In this document: positions 32,002-42,130 of the stretch, piece by piece | How positions within the stretch are numbered: the first letter of the stretch is position 1 | Layout of the letters: the number at the start of each line of letters is the position of its first letter | From: Lineus longissimus | Lineage: Eukaryota > Nemertea > Pilidiophora > Heteronemertea > Lineidae | DNA length: 64,000 nt | Reading direction: 5' to 3' | NCBI RefSeq assembly: GCF_910592395.1 | Contig: NC_088312.1 | Location: forward strand, 13,020,001 to 13,084,000 | Notes under the pieces: model-generated | What the model was told of the DNA's origin: nothing | The model's input: only the letters and a program-made list of their open reading frames with translations | The model's database searches: none | Translations under genes and position numbers: made by a program

Positions 32002-35000
32002 ATGTTGTACATGTTGTATGCATTGTACAGAAAATGTACACGAACTTGGGCGATGATGGGTTTTTACAACGTTTTGCTCTTTATTTTGCATGTTCTCCTC
32101 TATTTAAGGAGAGTAATTTGTAACTATCTGCTTTATATAAGCAGGCCAATAGGCCTGTCGTTCAGAAAATGCACAGCTACGCAGTTGCGAGATGATGCAA
32201 GAAGTCTGAAAAAGCTTCCCATTCATCTTGGGATTTTGGTGACGGAGGACCACATTTCATTTTCTGATATCGCCAATATTATTGTATGGAGCATTGCAAT
32301 GGACATTTCTTGTGTTAGTGTGTACGATATACATGGTAAGACATCGCTGTGAAACGAGAAAAATGTGAGAGGCTACCCGGCGGTAGGCCTACTGTGTTAA
32401 TGGCGCACCCCTCATGCCCTGGCTCTGCAGTGATGCACGCATACGGCATAGGCTACCTGGGCTGGGGGGCATGATGACAAAATATGATTGCGATGGGCAG
32501 GTGGCTACGTCACACCAGCATTCAACGTTACGATATTCCATCATCCCCCATAGCACAAAATTTCTCTGGTGACCCGTCGCAGCAAAACCAGACGCGTGTC
32601 GCTCTGAGTTTGGCAGGTTGAGACGGACTGATTGTTCATTTCACTGATGTCTGTGTCCATTTTGTGAAATCTGAGCACATCAATTTCTTCCATTATCTCC
32701 TGGTATCAGTTAGGCTCATCTTGTGCACGACATGCGCCCCGTTTTACTGTGACGGTCAAATGTGACATCTGTAAGAATTTAACAGTTTGCAGTTGTTCGT
32801 CCTATATCAAACGAAGCAGAACCTTGGATGATGTTGTGTTTTCCTAATGTTTCGATGTCACCCCTCCTTGTTCTTCATAGGTGTCTGTAAAGGTAACAAG
32901 ACGATACTCCAACATGAGATTTATAAAAAGCAGAAGGAGGTCGAAGGAAGCAAATACACAAACTCCCAGTTTATCATAGCAAATTGCGATGAGGAAGATG
33001 TACAAAATGGTATGTTCAGATATTTTTTATTTGTACTGTGTGGAAAGAACTGGGTGCTCAGTGTGTTAGAATGGAACATGGTAGGAAGTTTGGGCTCTTG
33101 GTTGTGATGTTGGACTGGTGCTTATCCAGATAATAGCAAGGATTAGCAAAATTCTGACTCCCTCTCCGACTGAAACTCCGAGAGTGAATTATTTGATGGA
33201 CGCTAGCCATTGATGAAACACTCATAATGCGAGGAAGGATTCGGCGTCTGAAATCGATTGCACTCATAAACCGCAAATATCGAAGTCGTATTCCTATTTG
33301 TGCTGATTTCTTACCAATAGGAATACGACTTCAATATTCACGATGTAAGAGCAAAATAGATTAAAGACGCTGATTCTTTTTCGTATGTGTGATGGTTTTC
33401 CAGGAGTGGAAATCATCCATCATATTTTGCATATGTAAAACAGACAAAGTCCGTTAAACTCATGAATATTTTACACTTTCATCTTCTTCTTCTTGTTCGC
33501 TAGACAGTCAACTTCGATCCAATGATATATTTGACACTTTGATTTAGTCTAATTTGCACGTTTGGACTGTAATAATGGAAATGTCTGGTTTATGCATTGC
33601 TGTGGGGCGTTGCTAGGTTTTTGGCTGTGGGGATGGGGCAATGTGTGCTGTACATGCCTGGTGCCACGATGCTGGGGCAGGCAACTGGGAAATACAACAT
33701 GAGTGGTTTACTGAATACATGTTACGTTACCTTCCTTTGGCTACAACGTAAAAATCATTTACCATTTTTTTCAGGTTATTTCAAGCCAGGTAAATCGCAT
33801 ATAAAGTTATTTTCTTTGGAGGATGGCAGGAAAAGTATAGCTGACCTAACCCGGCAACTCAGCAGATCAGTTATGAAAAAGGAAATGAAAATAGAAGATA
33901 TTACTCCAACTAAAGTTGATTGTATTTTACAAGGTAAGATTATGAATTAGATTAAAATCTTATTTTAGTTCTGGGGTGGATCCACGACTTGGAAATAGAG
34001 GAGGAACCCTGTCTTAATTTTCAGAATTACTTTATCCCATATGCCAGTTTACATCATCTACCCTTGTTGATAAACAGACGTTTTTCTCCAAGTGAACATT
34101 CAGTGTATGTACAGTGCTTGTCTTATAGCCTAAATGCTTAGCGTTCATCCGGGGCCGGTCACTTCCAACAGTGTCAGTGGCGGGCAACAGGCCTCGTGTC
34201 GAGGCTGAAAGTAAAATTCTACCGTTCTCATTCAAAGTAAAAGTTACCACTGTCACACTTCCCACTGAAGGCAGGTCCTTGTTAGGAAACAAGCGAATGG
34301 CCTAAACTGACATTAGACATTCTAAAATTTTATGGTTCGCTTCATAAATTTTCTGAAATATAAAGAGCCTCTCCCCCCCCCTCACACTTGTACTTGCCTG
34401 TACAATTCAATCTGGGTAAAAAGAGAAAGGTTTTGAGTTTAGAGCTTGTCTAGGACATTAGCTCAATGAGCCATATTGACTGCTGGTGATGGAGTACAGG
34501 AATTAAACCTGTAACCGGAGTCCCCACAGGCATAGTTATTAATTGACAAACTCATACCTTAAACCAAGAATTCATAAAGATTAGTCTTTAAGAATTCTTA
34601 CTCAAAACTTTCATCTTTCTATTACAGAAAACCTTGGTTGCCCTGATCCAAACTTGGTTCTAAAGTTTGGGACGACCGACAGTTTACTGGGATACATTCC
34701 GTGGCAGATACGCTTAGGAGAAATCTTGTGAGTTTTATTCCTCCAAGTCTAGGACCGGTTTCGTGCAGAATCCTTGGCAATCAGAAGAAGAAGAAGATCA
34801 CAAGCCTATCCACTAAACCTGTGGGTTTAAGTTCTTCAGCATCAATTACTGTCCAGAGTAATGGTTGGTGATCTAGATCTTCTGTAGTAAAACCCTGTTA
34901 CAGTGGTTGATGTTGAGGTTTTCTACGCAGTTGCTGGAAGGGCAATTGCTCCAATCATGTCTGGTTGTCTGTTATAATTAAATAGTTGCTCTGCGATATG

Positions 35001-35672
35001 TTTTATATCAAAACTCAACAATTTCTACTTGTCCACTGGGCAAGTACCCTACTGAAATAACTTTTCTTTCTGATCATTTGGTTGTCCAGGGGCAGGGTAA
35101 GTGGGTAACTAACCCTGGTTATATCTGAACATCAGATTGTTTACATATAAGATAGGCCTTTTGTACATAGTCCGGGAGCTGAGTGACTTTTATCTAACAT
35201 GCAGGCTACAAATGAGTTTAATGTTTTGTGGGATTGGAGTACGCCTACTTGACCATAGAAACCCAATTCTTAAGTTTTCCAGTGTTGGGTGAAGAGGGGT
35301 TCGAATTTTTTTTAATGACTTCATCATTGGACCACGAATTGGAGCTCTGAGGAGCACAAGGATCAATGTACACGTAAATCTTGAACGGTTGGATTTAGAC
35401 CCCATAAATGTATTACCAACGGATAGAAACATGGTGCCTCTGAGTGCGATAAGCATGCTATGTCTTTATAAAAGTGCTCAGCTCCCGGACTAACAGGTGT
35501 TCCTCAACCGGGCAAATAGTGTCACAACAGTGTCTTTCTGGTAATGTTGTGTGTCTATCATTCTCGTCTTTTCTGTTTCAGGTCGTATCCCTCGCACCAC
35601 AAGATAGATTACAAAACGTTCTTCCGACTTCTAGATTCGTATGGGAACACAAATCAGCGCTTTGGAAAATGA
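32002..35672 (+). CDS. NUS1: Nogo-B receptor / cis-prenyltransferase accessory subunit
   Basis: NUS1 pairs with the catalytic DHDDS subunit at the endoplasmic reticulum to make the dehydrodolichyl diphosphate used in glycosylation. Five exons with phase-consistent GT-AG junctions: 32002-32335, 32881-33009, 33775-33933, 34628-34727 and 35582-35672 (TGA 35670-35672), giving 270 aa against about 293 in vertebrates. The start is the first in-frame ATG after the TAG at 31936. Residues ~13-45 are hydrophobic (membrane anchor). Then come [36 protein letters not shown], the YDIHG motif, [12 protein letters not shown] with [14 protein letters not shown], and the C-terminal NQRFGK carrying the RxG motif needed for complex activity. 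The vertebrate poly-Arg/Gly N-terminal linker is shorter here. Confidence 0.93.
32570..32766. mobile_element. Diverged TA-type MITE in NUS1 intron 1
   Basis: It aligns along its length with the 190-bp element at 28539: 'gtgacccgtcgcagcaaaac', 'tttggcaggttgagacggac', 'acatcaatttcttccattat' and 'ggctcatctt'. The right terminus is degraded. Confidence 0.7.
33277..33336. repeat. Short strong hairpin in NUS1 intron 2
   Basis: 'atatcgaagtcgtattccta' pairs with 'taggaatacgacttcaatat' around a ~17-nt loop, with one mismatch. It could be the core of a small foldback element. Nothing ties it to regulation. Confidence 0.6.
35170..35490. mobile_element. 321-bp TA-flanked MITE in NUS1 intron 4
   Basis: Inverted ends TA|GTCCGGGAGCTGAG and CTCAGCTCCCGGAC|TA, with arms extending through 'gacttttat' and 'ataaaagtg'. 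The right end is 91 bp before the last NUS1 exon. One minus-strand frame stays open across most of the element (88 codons) but has no recognisable domain. Confidence 0.8.
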
Positions 35673-35766
35673 AAGACGAGAGACATTGTTCACAAAACAG
35701 AAAACTTTCTAGGTCATGAAGTGCTAGGACATGTGATGTCCAAAGTATATATTTCAATACCGGGTA

Positions 35767-36232
35767 CTGTAGAATGGAAAATATTCATGACATAAAATTT
35801 TCGCAAATGTCTAACGATGGACGTATTCGCGGCAGAATATTTTCGCGAGTGAAGAAATTTTTTCCAAGAAAATATAAACTGTTTATCTTGACATAAAGCT
35901 CATGTATGGGGGCTGTATCGTAAATGTCGCCTATAATGTATGATAAATATGCTCAATTTCATTGTTAACAGTGTCGAGTGAGTAAGCCTACATAGCACGC
36001 AATTTATATGAGCAATAATTAAGCAAAAGTTGTTCAAGAGGTGTGTTTGTTAGGTGTAACCATGATACGTGCTAATTGCACGGTGTATGTACGTCGGGCC
36101 AAGCTGTATGCAGTGCCTCTACAATGCCATGGAATTCTATCTAAAAGCAAGAGATTTTCACCGCAGAATATTTTCAGTGAGCCTGACCTATTCACGAAAA
36201 TATTCTGCACGTGAAATTTTTCCATTCTACAG
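35767..36232. mobile_element. 466-bp TA-flanked MITE downstream of NUS1
   Basis: Inverted ends TA|CTGTAGAATGGAAAATATTC and GAAATTTTTCCATTCTACAG|TA. Internal 'gcagaatattttcgcg' and 'cgaaaatattctgcacg' motifs are repeated in both orientations. The element begins 94 bp after the NUS1 stop, so it may lie within or replace part of the 3' UTR. Confidence 0.8.
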
Positions 36233-36259
36233 TAATTCTTATATGTCTTAGCTGACTTT

Positions 36260-36695
36260 TTTGGGGTTGGCAGTAGTATAAACAAAATTCCGATATTTGG
36301 GGTTGGCAGTAGTTCTGTCTAAACAAAATTTCAATATTTTGGGTTGGCAGTAGTCCAAACAAAATTTCGATATTTGGGGTTGGCAGTAGTATAAATGAAA
36401 TTTCGATATTTGGGGTTGGCAGTAGTCTAAATGAAATTTCGATATTTTGGGTTGGCAGTAGTCTAAACAAATTTCGATATTTGGGGTTGGCAGTAGTCTA
36501 AATGAAATTTCGATATTTTGGGTTGGCAGTAGTCTAAACAAATTTCGATATTTGGGGTTGGCAGTAGTCTAAATGAAATTTCGATATTTGGTGTTGGCAG
36601 TAGTCTAAACGAAATTTCTATATTTGGGGTTGGCAGTAGTCTAAATGAAATTTCGATATTTGGGATTGGCTGTAGCCTAAACAAAATTTCGATAT
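36260..36695 (-). repeat. 37-bp tandem array, about twelve copies
   Basis: The + strand unit is 'ggggttggcagtagtctaaa' plus 'tgaaatttcgatattt' (near 36265, 36301, 36342, 36378, 36415, 36452, 36486 and so on), mostly 37 bp apart. Several minus-strand frames stay open as repeats of (R/Y)LLPTPNIEISF-like residues. Because 37 is not a multiple of three, all frames rotate through the array, so coding is unlikely. Confidence 0.85.
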
Positions 36696-37290
36696 TTTGT
36701 ATTAGGTCGAGCATGTGCATGAATGAGTCTGCGGACGTTCCTATGAATGCACATGCGCAATCAGAAACATGAAATTTGTTTCAGCTTCTACCGATCTAGC
36801 TGACTCAAAGTTCTCAAATGAGTTTTGGTATGTATTGTACAATCAGTTGTTGATTTCACAAAGTGACCAATCAGCAGGTTCTGAAATTGATGTCAGGTTC
36901 CCCAAACCTTCTTCTACACCCATTCAAGTTGTCATGGACATATTCAAAGTCATCATTGTACCACTGACAGTATAGGCAGTTGTCAAATGTGTTTGAACAA
37001 TATCTTATAAAATCATCTAAATCTTTAAGTCGTGATGACGACCTAGGTCGCAGCGTTAGCAGAAAGTAAGAAATAAGAAACTTCCGATCATATGCAAATT
37101 ACCGGTAGTCACTTTCTGAAATTGGCATGGACATGTGAAGTACCTTGTAAAAAACTGCACCCTCTCAAATACCTCTATCATTATGCATTCCAAGTTCCCC
37201 GCAAGTTGCCATCAGAAGTGTAGCTGTCTTCTACAAACCTCTAACAAATCACTGCAGGTTACATGCCCATCAATAAGGCAGGTTGTCAGC

Positions 37291-37788
37291 GCATCCTGAG
37301 GAAATCAGGGGTAAATGTTCGCTTCTCTGGCCCTGCACACAAACCCCTGAGACATTCGCCCTCATTTGGTGAAGTACAGGCGCACATCGCCTTTAAGTCC
37401 GCACCGAGATTTAGCTATCAACCTCGGTTCTAGTACCGTACTTCTATGATTTGTGTGATTGAAAACCGCACTCTGATCTCGTAGAATCGAGGTTGCAGTG
37501 CGCACCTCTAAGGAGACACTGCTCTCTTGTTGTTGGCATGATCAAATGCGAGTCATTCTCCAGAGCAGCGATAACATTCAAGCATAGTGTAGGACTACTA
37601 TCACTAGTATCCACTGCGCTGGAGAATGAATGTGAGTTTGGAAATCATTTTGAAATTCTTAGTCTCTAATGTAAGCGACGCTATGATTGGATGCACTTAA
37701 TTCTGCGCTGGCTACTTCACCAAATGATGGCAAATGTCTCAGGGGTTTGTGTGCAGGGTCGGAGAAGCAAACATTATCCTCAGGATGC
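37291..37788. mobile_element. Foldback element with ~85-bp inverted ends
   Basis: The left arm (GCATCCTGAGGAAATCAGGG ... cctctcatttggtgaagta-type end near 37378) pairs with the right arm (tacttcaccaaatgatggca from about 37706 ... TTATCCTCAGGATGC, ending 37788). Further inverted pairs lie inside: 'tcattctccagagcagcg' with 'gcgctggagaatgaatgtga', and 'caacctcggttctag' with 'cgtagaatcgaggttg'. No coding content. Class unassigned. Confidence 0.75.
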
Positions 37789-38274
37789 AGGTTTGGGTTG
37801 TCAGGAGACTTTGCCTTTGCTAGGAAATTGTTCCCCCAATTTTCAGTTATGTCCCAGGTGACATGATGGAGTTAGCTTTTCCATGGAGTAGTGTCCTCGA
37901 AGTTCTGAGAATACTAGCTACTAAATCATGTCTCTTATGTAAGGCCACTGAGGATGTGCAGTCAGTGAAAAGTTTGGCATTTTTATCTAGTAGTAAGGCC
38001 ACACTTTTTTAATTAGTTGGATTACGAAACTTCAGATCCAAAACCTATGTGGGTGGGTTGGGAATTTTAAACAAACTTTGAAAGATATTTGTCTTCAATC
38101 TTAAAACCGATGTGGGGCGGGAATTAAAAAAAATTCCATCCGACTCAAAATCTATGTGGAGCGGGGAAATGAAATAAAAACATGCTTATTTATTATCAAT
38201 TTTAGTCTCAGATCAAACTAGGGGGACCCAAAAAATGGATTGAAATTCGTCATAAGGAAATTTTTTTTTTCATT

Positions 38275-39165
38275 TCTCTCTATTTTATTTATTTATTTAT
38301 TTAATCGTACATAATAGTACATTCAACAGAGTGCAGTGCTGTATTGTGCAGTGAGAAAAATAAATAGATGGAAGAACATTTTAAAAACAAGTTAGAAACA
38401 GGCAGCAAATGCCACAACTAATTACCAGTGATACTCAATTGAACTTGTTTATACAGATATTATATTGGCCATCAACAAATTATTCAGTCTCAGGTGTCTG
38501 TAGAATTTAGTTTACACATAAATCATTTAATATAGTATTAATCTCATCAAGATTAAAGAAATTGCGGTCTCTATTGTCTCTCGAACTTATCATATCTCTG
38601 ATGACATTTGCTTTGTCTCTTAGAATGACTGTTGCATCATTTAAAAAAACAGTTTTATTTATAGAAATCTGTGTAACATCATATTTTGCAACACCCGCTT
38701 TTGCACACACGGTATTGATGTTGTTAGCGACCTGTGAATTACTACCCTTAAGGGCCAACTGACCGGCGATTCTTAGCAATGGGTTAGTGCTTCTTGCTAT
38801 CCCACCAATGAATTTTAAGAAGTGCGTATGGAGTTGCAGTTCTGGGGGTAGGTCTTCACAGATGAGTGGGAGCAGATTAGAGTGTGTCAAATAGGACACA
38901 TTATATAATTTCCTGACACATTTCCTCCAGGCGACGCAGAATCGATCAAGTTTTCTGGGGGTAAAATTCCAGAGCACGCATCCATATAGTGCCATTGCGA
39001 ATGATTTGAATAACTTGTATTTTGTTACTGAGTGGCAATGTACAAATTTTATGGTTGCGGAAAATGTGTCAAATACGGTCATCGGGACTTTTCTTTTTTC
39101 CCCACTTTCCAGAAAATGACACCAGGGAGATTCGTAATCCAACAAATAAGCTATGGGTATCATGA
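38275..39165 (-). mobile_element. 5'-truncated LINE, RT C-terminal domain
   Basis: An uninterrupted 218-codon minus-strand frame (39163-38507) contains TIKFVHCHSVTKYKLFKSFA, then LYGCVLWNF, FCVAWRKCVRKLYNVSYLTH and SNLLPLICEDLPPELQL. The LYG..LW, AWR.C.R.L and TH..LLPLI series is the conserved region after the reverse transcriptase palm in jockey/RTE/CR1-type LINEs. On the minus strand the copy ends in an (AAAT)n tail and A-run (38269-38315 on the + strand), a normal LINE 3' end. The open frame suggests a fairly young insertion, although the 5' part with the catalytic domain is missing. Confidence 0.8.
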
Positions 39166-40509
39166 AACGTTTCCTGGTACTATCAGGCGAGCTTAATTCC
39201 CTCAGCTTGCAAAATGTGACCCATTTTTGTTTCCGGATACGTTAGATATTTAGCAATAAAGATCAGTTATAAGAATGCAATCAACAAGTTCAGTCAAGTT
39301 TATCGCTATCATTACGGTCTGGTTAATCCCTGGTTGAATCTGGGAATTGGGCTAATCCACGGAGACCCAAAGAGGGAGACACAACTAACAAAATTCTATA
39401 CAGAATCGACGAACGAGCGCAACAGGACTAACGGCGAACGGCGAAGGAGAAATTATCCGAGGATGAACTCGTTGAAATCGAGGAGCGTCTGGAGGAAATG
39501 AAAGACTTTCGAAGCCGTCATATTGAAAAGCAGTCGGATCCAAAAAGCCCGGCAGATCGCCGATAGTGGAACCAATGCCATCAATGGAGCCGACCGAATC
39601 GTAACTCTTGACTGCGTTATCAATGCCTATCGGATGGATACGCCAAATGGCAATAGGCACTATCCCCGAATAGAAACTCGGGTAGCTACATGCGCTGTTT
39701 GGGATGGGCGCCGGTAAGCTATTTCACTAAAGGCGGACCGCCTATAGGCGCACTGTTGGTGTACTTTTAGAAACTGTTGTAACCCGACCCCTACTACGAA
39801 TATACAGGGTTTCTAAAGCCTATGATGAAAGGCGTGTATATCATATCATGTATATATACGGTTAGAGCAACAAAAACAGTACCGGCCATACGCACCATCG
39901 TAACGTACTCTCATCGAGATGTAAATAAGGTATGAAGAAAAATAAACGCTGTCGGTTCTAGGTTAAATGAGGAAAAGGATGATGAATTTCTTCGTACAGT
40001 CAGCGATTTCTTTTACTGTCTACGACGTTCATATATACAGTGTAATTTCCTTCCGAATGTTCCGTGCCAAGTCAAGTAGGCCATGTCTTTTTTCACTAGT
40101 GCATCTGTTTAGGCCTACATTGATGTCACGATCCGTGAAACTGGCTAGATAAAAAAATAAACAGTCTTCATCTTGACTGGTGATAACAACACTTGTATTA
40201 GAGGAATATGAACCAAAGGTCAGAAGGTCTGAATGTGAACTTAGTGCTTTGGTTGAAGTTAGGCTATACTGAACCAGACTTTACTTTGTTTAGAGAAGCC
40301 ATATGATGAGTGTACAATTCTTCGCCCATGTCGGTCTTACTATATTCTGTCTCCGCGGAGTTTGCAGCGGCATATAAAGGGCTTCAGCCACACGCCAAGT
40401 GATAAGGCACTTGAACCAATTAGTAGCAGCAGTAAACAACACCAGCGCTGGCCTAGTTTGTGCCTTTTAAAGTGCCTATAGTATTTTCTAAAATTTTAGG
40501 TACAACTGG
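39166..40509. other. Intergenic, one coding-like scrap
   Basis: No supported gene. A 44-codon stretch at 39432-39566 reads as a charged, helix-like peptide (KLSEDELVEIEERLEEMKDF) but has a TAA just before it and a stop after it. It may be an exon fragment or a relic of a captured gene. Confidence 0.3.
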
Positions 40510-41440
40510 TTTTTGGCTCACCGTAAGGGGAGTCTATACGATAGCGCTGTGTCCATCGGCGGCGGCGGCGGCGTCGTCGTCCGTCGTATCCTGTTTCAGA
40601 AACAGTGGCACGTTTCTTAACCGCTAGGGCTATGAACTTGAAACTTTGTACACAGCACCCCCTAGGTCAGGTGACCTCTGACACTGAATTTCTGTCCGAT
40701 CTGATTCTCAACTTGGCCTCCAGGGGGCCAAATGTCGATATCTAAAAAGTGTGATATCTCGCTTATTAGTGACTTGTTTTCGATGAAACTTTTGTTGTAG
40801 GTACTCATAGCAAATATACATCTTATATCATACGGGTTTTTAATTTGACCTACTTTTCAAGGTCACAGAGGTCATAAGGCGTAAATTGGCCGTTAGGGTG
40901 TAAACTATGGCACGTTTCTTAACCACTAAAGCTATGAACTTGAAACTTGGTACATATAACCCCCTATATCACATAGCCTCTGGTGCTGAATTTCAGTTTG
41001 ATCTGATTCTCAACTTTGCCACCAGGGGGCCAAAAGTGGAAATTTAAAAAGTGTGATATCTTGCTTATAAGTGACTTGTTTTCGATAAAATTTTTATGGT
41101 AGGTACTCTTAGGAAGTATACACCACATATCTTACGGGTTTTCAATTTGACCTACTTTTCAAGGTCACAGAGGTCATATGGCGTAAATTCGCCGTTAGAG
41201 TGTAAACTATGGCACGTTTCATAACCAGTAAAGCTATGATCTTGAAACTTGGTGCATATAACCCCCTACATCAGATAACCTCTGATGCCAAATTTTGGCC
41301 CGATCTGATTCTTTATTCGGCCACCAGGGGGCCATAATGGAAAAAGTAAGAAGTGCAATATCTTGCTTATTTTTAGTGATTCGTTTTCAATAACATTTTT
41401 ATGGTAGGTTCTCCTAGCAAGGATACATCACATATCATTA
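40510..41440 (-). repeat. Long interspersed repeat with ~302-bp units, inverted copy
   Basis: Same family as 3355-4470, in the opposite orientation. It begins with GGCTCACCGTAAGGGG and a (GGC/GTC)n run (40557-40583). It then has three units near 40600, 40903 and 41205, each with 'tatggcacgtttcttaacc', 'ccaccagggggcca' and 'ttttcaaggtcacagaggtc' blocks. Two units contain the full AGGTCACAGAGGTCA motif. Confidence 0.75.
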
Positions 41441-41665
41441 TGGCTGTGACTAGAGAGTTACTGCGGTTGTCCTGTCTTCGTGTCATGGTTAGGATGTGGA
41501 TGAGGTTGTGTAGGCCCTTGGCTCCTCGATGGCCGTGACTAGTGAATAACTGTGGTTTACATAAAACCTTGTTTTCGAGATAGGATAAACCACAGTAATT
41601 CTCTAGTCACACCCATCTAGGAGCTCAGAGCCTCACAACCATCCTAACATGACAACCAAAGTATA
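41436..41665. repeat. Imperfect foldback repeat
   Basis: 'ggctgtgactagagagttac' (from about 41440) pairs with 'gtaattctctagtcacaccc' (about 41596-41616), and outer and inner parts also pair loosely ('atggttaggatg' with 'catcctaacatga'). An additional direct copy, 'ggccgtgactagtgaataac', sits between. Probably a decayed MITE. Confidence 0.55.
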
Positions 41666-42130
41666 ATTGTCTGTTTTCACAATCCATTTCCATTCCCAAA
41701 CTTCGTCTTGAAGACAAGGCAACCACAGTGTCAATGGGCCATATGAATAAAAACTAACAATTGAACAAATCTGATGGTCCCGACAGATTCGATACATGCG
41801 AAGTTGACTGCATCAAATCAATTGGGGCCCGACGCACGCCCCCCCCCCCTCCTATTTTTCGATGACCAACGATATTTTACCGCCTATATTCTTTGAGAAG
41901 CTACCGGAAACCCCACATGCTCGGAAATCGCACCTAGATTTCAAAATTTCGTGGGGGCTACACCGCTGTGGCTTCGCGCATTCGACTACGTCGGCCTTCT
42001 GCCGTCGGTAACTGTGCCCGAACCCCATTCATCCTGAGGAAATCAGCAGTTCTTAGTGCGTTCGTAGGCCAATTGCGTAAAATCTGTACCACTGCATGTT
42101 CTGCGCAATAATTCCTTATGATGGTATAGG
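41666..42130. other. Intergenic, nothing recognised
   Basis: Contains a C-run near 41840 and no supported gene or element. Confidence 0.4.

Noticed and set aside
36192-36720. Overlapping minus-strand frames with repeated LLPTPNIEIS-like peptides
   Set aside because: The 37-bp tandem array rotates all three frames, so long repetitive peptides appear without coding selection.
39432-39566. 44-codon charged peptide (KLSEDELVEIEERLEEMKDF)
   Set aside because: Too short, bounded by stops on both sides, without clear splice sites or family match.
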